NCBI GenBank assembly: GCA_002340325.1
Contig: DDLV01000136.1
Coordinates: 1-15,053, forward strand
Reading direction: 5' to 3'
From: Glaciecola sp. UBA2563
GTDB lineage: Bacteria > Pseudomonadota > Gammaproteobacteria > Enterobacterales > Alteromonadaceae
DNA: 15,053 nucleotides
In this document: positions 14,611 through 15,053 of the stretch, piece after piece
Layout of the letters: the number at the start of each line of letters is the position of its first letter
How positions within the stretch are numbered: position 1 is the first letter of the stretch
Position numbers and translations under genes: made by a program
Notes under the pieces: model-generated
The model's database searches: none
Seen by the model: the letters and a program-made list of their open reading frames with translations, nothing else
Told to the model about the DNA's origin: nothing

Positions 14611-14958
14611 TTGAACCCGCGTCCAGAAAACGTCAACCGTTGGTACTACATGCTTAGTCCATCTTTACATTCGCCAGGACACTGCGGACAGACACGCGAT
14701 GCACTAACTAGCTTGAATTAACTTTAACGGTTCAGCTCTCAAGCGGGAGCATCCGCGCGATCCTGTTTGGTTTGACTCCCCGAACTCCCTGTCTTACAGG
14801 CGAAAGCTAGGGCGGGAAGGCTCTATGCAGGTTATTAAGCTGCTAGTGCGTAGTTGTCGTCGTTTGCGACTATTTTTTTGCGGTTTTTTTAAGAGGCCAA
14901 CCGCACCTCTGCATGCACCTCAGGCATCAATGAATCCTGTCGAATCCAGAGCAGCCCC
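14593..14958 (-). ncRNA. ssrA: Transfer-messenger RNA (tmRNA)
   Basis: The complete trans-translation RNA, 366 bases (363 in E. coli). The minus strand begins GGGGCTGCTCTGGATTCGAC at 14958 and ends CTCCCGCCAGCTCCACCA at 14593, forming the Ala-tRNA-like domain with an encoded CCA and a GGTTCAACTCCCGC-type T arm. The tag frame runs 14867-14838: codons GCA AAC GAC GAC AAC TAC GCA CTA GCA GCT, giving ANDDNYALAA, with two TAA stops (14837-14832). E. coli has ANDENYALAA, so the proteolysis signal LAA is kept. Its 3' end is the attachment site of the adjoining island, which leaves the mature sequence intact. Confidence 0.97.
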
Positions 14959-14967
14959 AATTTCTTA

Positions 14968-15000
14968 ATGATATCAAATCCATACCGTGATTGGCTAATG
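14968..15000 (-). promoter_or_regulatory. Candidate ssrA promoter
   Basis: On the minus strand a -10-like TATCAT ends about nine bases before the mature 5' end, with TTAGCC about 19 bases further upstream as a poor -35. The match is weak, but a promoter is expected here. Confidence 0.3.
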
Positions 15001-15053
15001 GATATTCTTAATTATCGTACTAGGGGCTGTTTATCTTTCATATTTTGCATCAT

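Noticed and set aside
14427..14636. 69-codon minus-strand frame overlapping the tmRNA 3' end
   Set aside because: It begins inside ssrA and reads across hairpins; the alternative frame in the same DNA looks more protein-like.
15012..15053. Possible C-terminal end of a gene entering from the right edge on the minus strand (ending KDKQPLVR, or DAKYER in another frame)
   Set aside because: Only 42 bases are visible and two frames are equally possible. smpB often neighbours ssrA, but neither ending resembles SmpB enough to claim it.
1..15053. CRISPR arrays, insertion sequences, replication origin, rRNA
   Set aside because: No regularly spaced repeats, transposase motifs, DnaA-box clusters or rRNA sequence were seen on reading both strands.

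Overview
The window comes from a gammaproteobacterium, most likely a marine Alteromonadales-like species. The evidence is the order initiator tRNA–rimP–nusA–infB–rbfA–truB–rpsO (the E. coli metY–nusA–rpsO cluster), protein lengths close to the E. coli ones, and an ssrA tag reading ANDDNYALAA. The genus cannot be fixed from the sequence alone.

Layout. (1) 1-48 is the 3' part of an initiator tRNA. (2) 56-745, minus strand, encodes a CsgD-like LuxR-family regulator lying between the tRNA and rimP, followed by about 440 bp without a convincing gene that ends in an intrinsic terminator or attenuator (1083-1109). (3) 1190-7641 is the translation and RNA-processing operon: rimP, nusA, infB, an internal terminator, rbfA overlapping truB, then rpsO with its own promoter and a structured leader. 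A strong bidirectional terminator (7664-7691) ends it. The usual next gene, pnp, is absent. (4) 7788-11148, minus strand, is frdCAB, a three-subunit fumarate reductase of the Wolinella succinogenes type (single di-haem cytochrome b subunit). Two perfect FNR boxes upstream, with centres 49 bp apart, fit induction without oxygen. (5) 11367-12077, minus strand, encodes an unrecognised single-pass membrane protein with a long coiled coil. (6) 12106-14610 is a small island bounded by an 18-bp direct repeat identical to the 3' end of tmRNA. It holds two divergent genes, a SIR2-like protein and a two-helix membrane protein of the putative AbiC phage-abortive-infection family, plus a short gene remnant, and no integrase. 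(7) 14593-14958, minus strand, is the complete tmRNA gene ssrA, followed by its upstream region to the window end.

How the parts relate. Region 3 is housekeeping: 30S maturation (RimP, RbfA), transcription elongation and termination (NusA), initiation (IF2), tRNA pseudouridylation (TruB) and ribosomal protein S15. Region 4 is anaerobic respiration. The most interesting part is region 6, a compact candidate anti-phage island at a classical integration site that now supplies the sequence immediately downstream of ssrA. Its function is inferred from family resemblance and context only.
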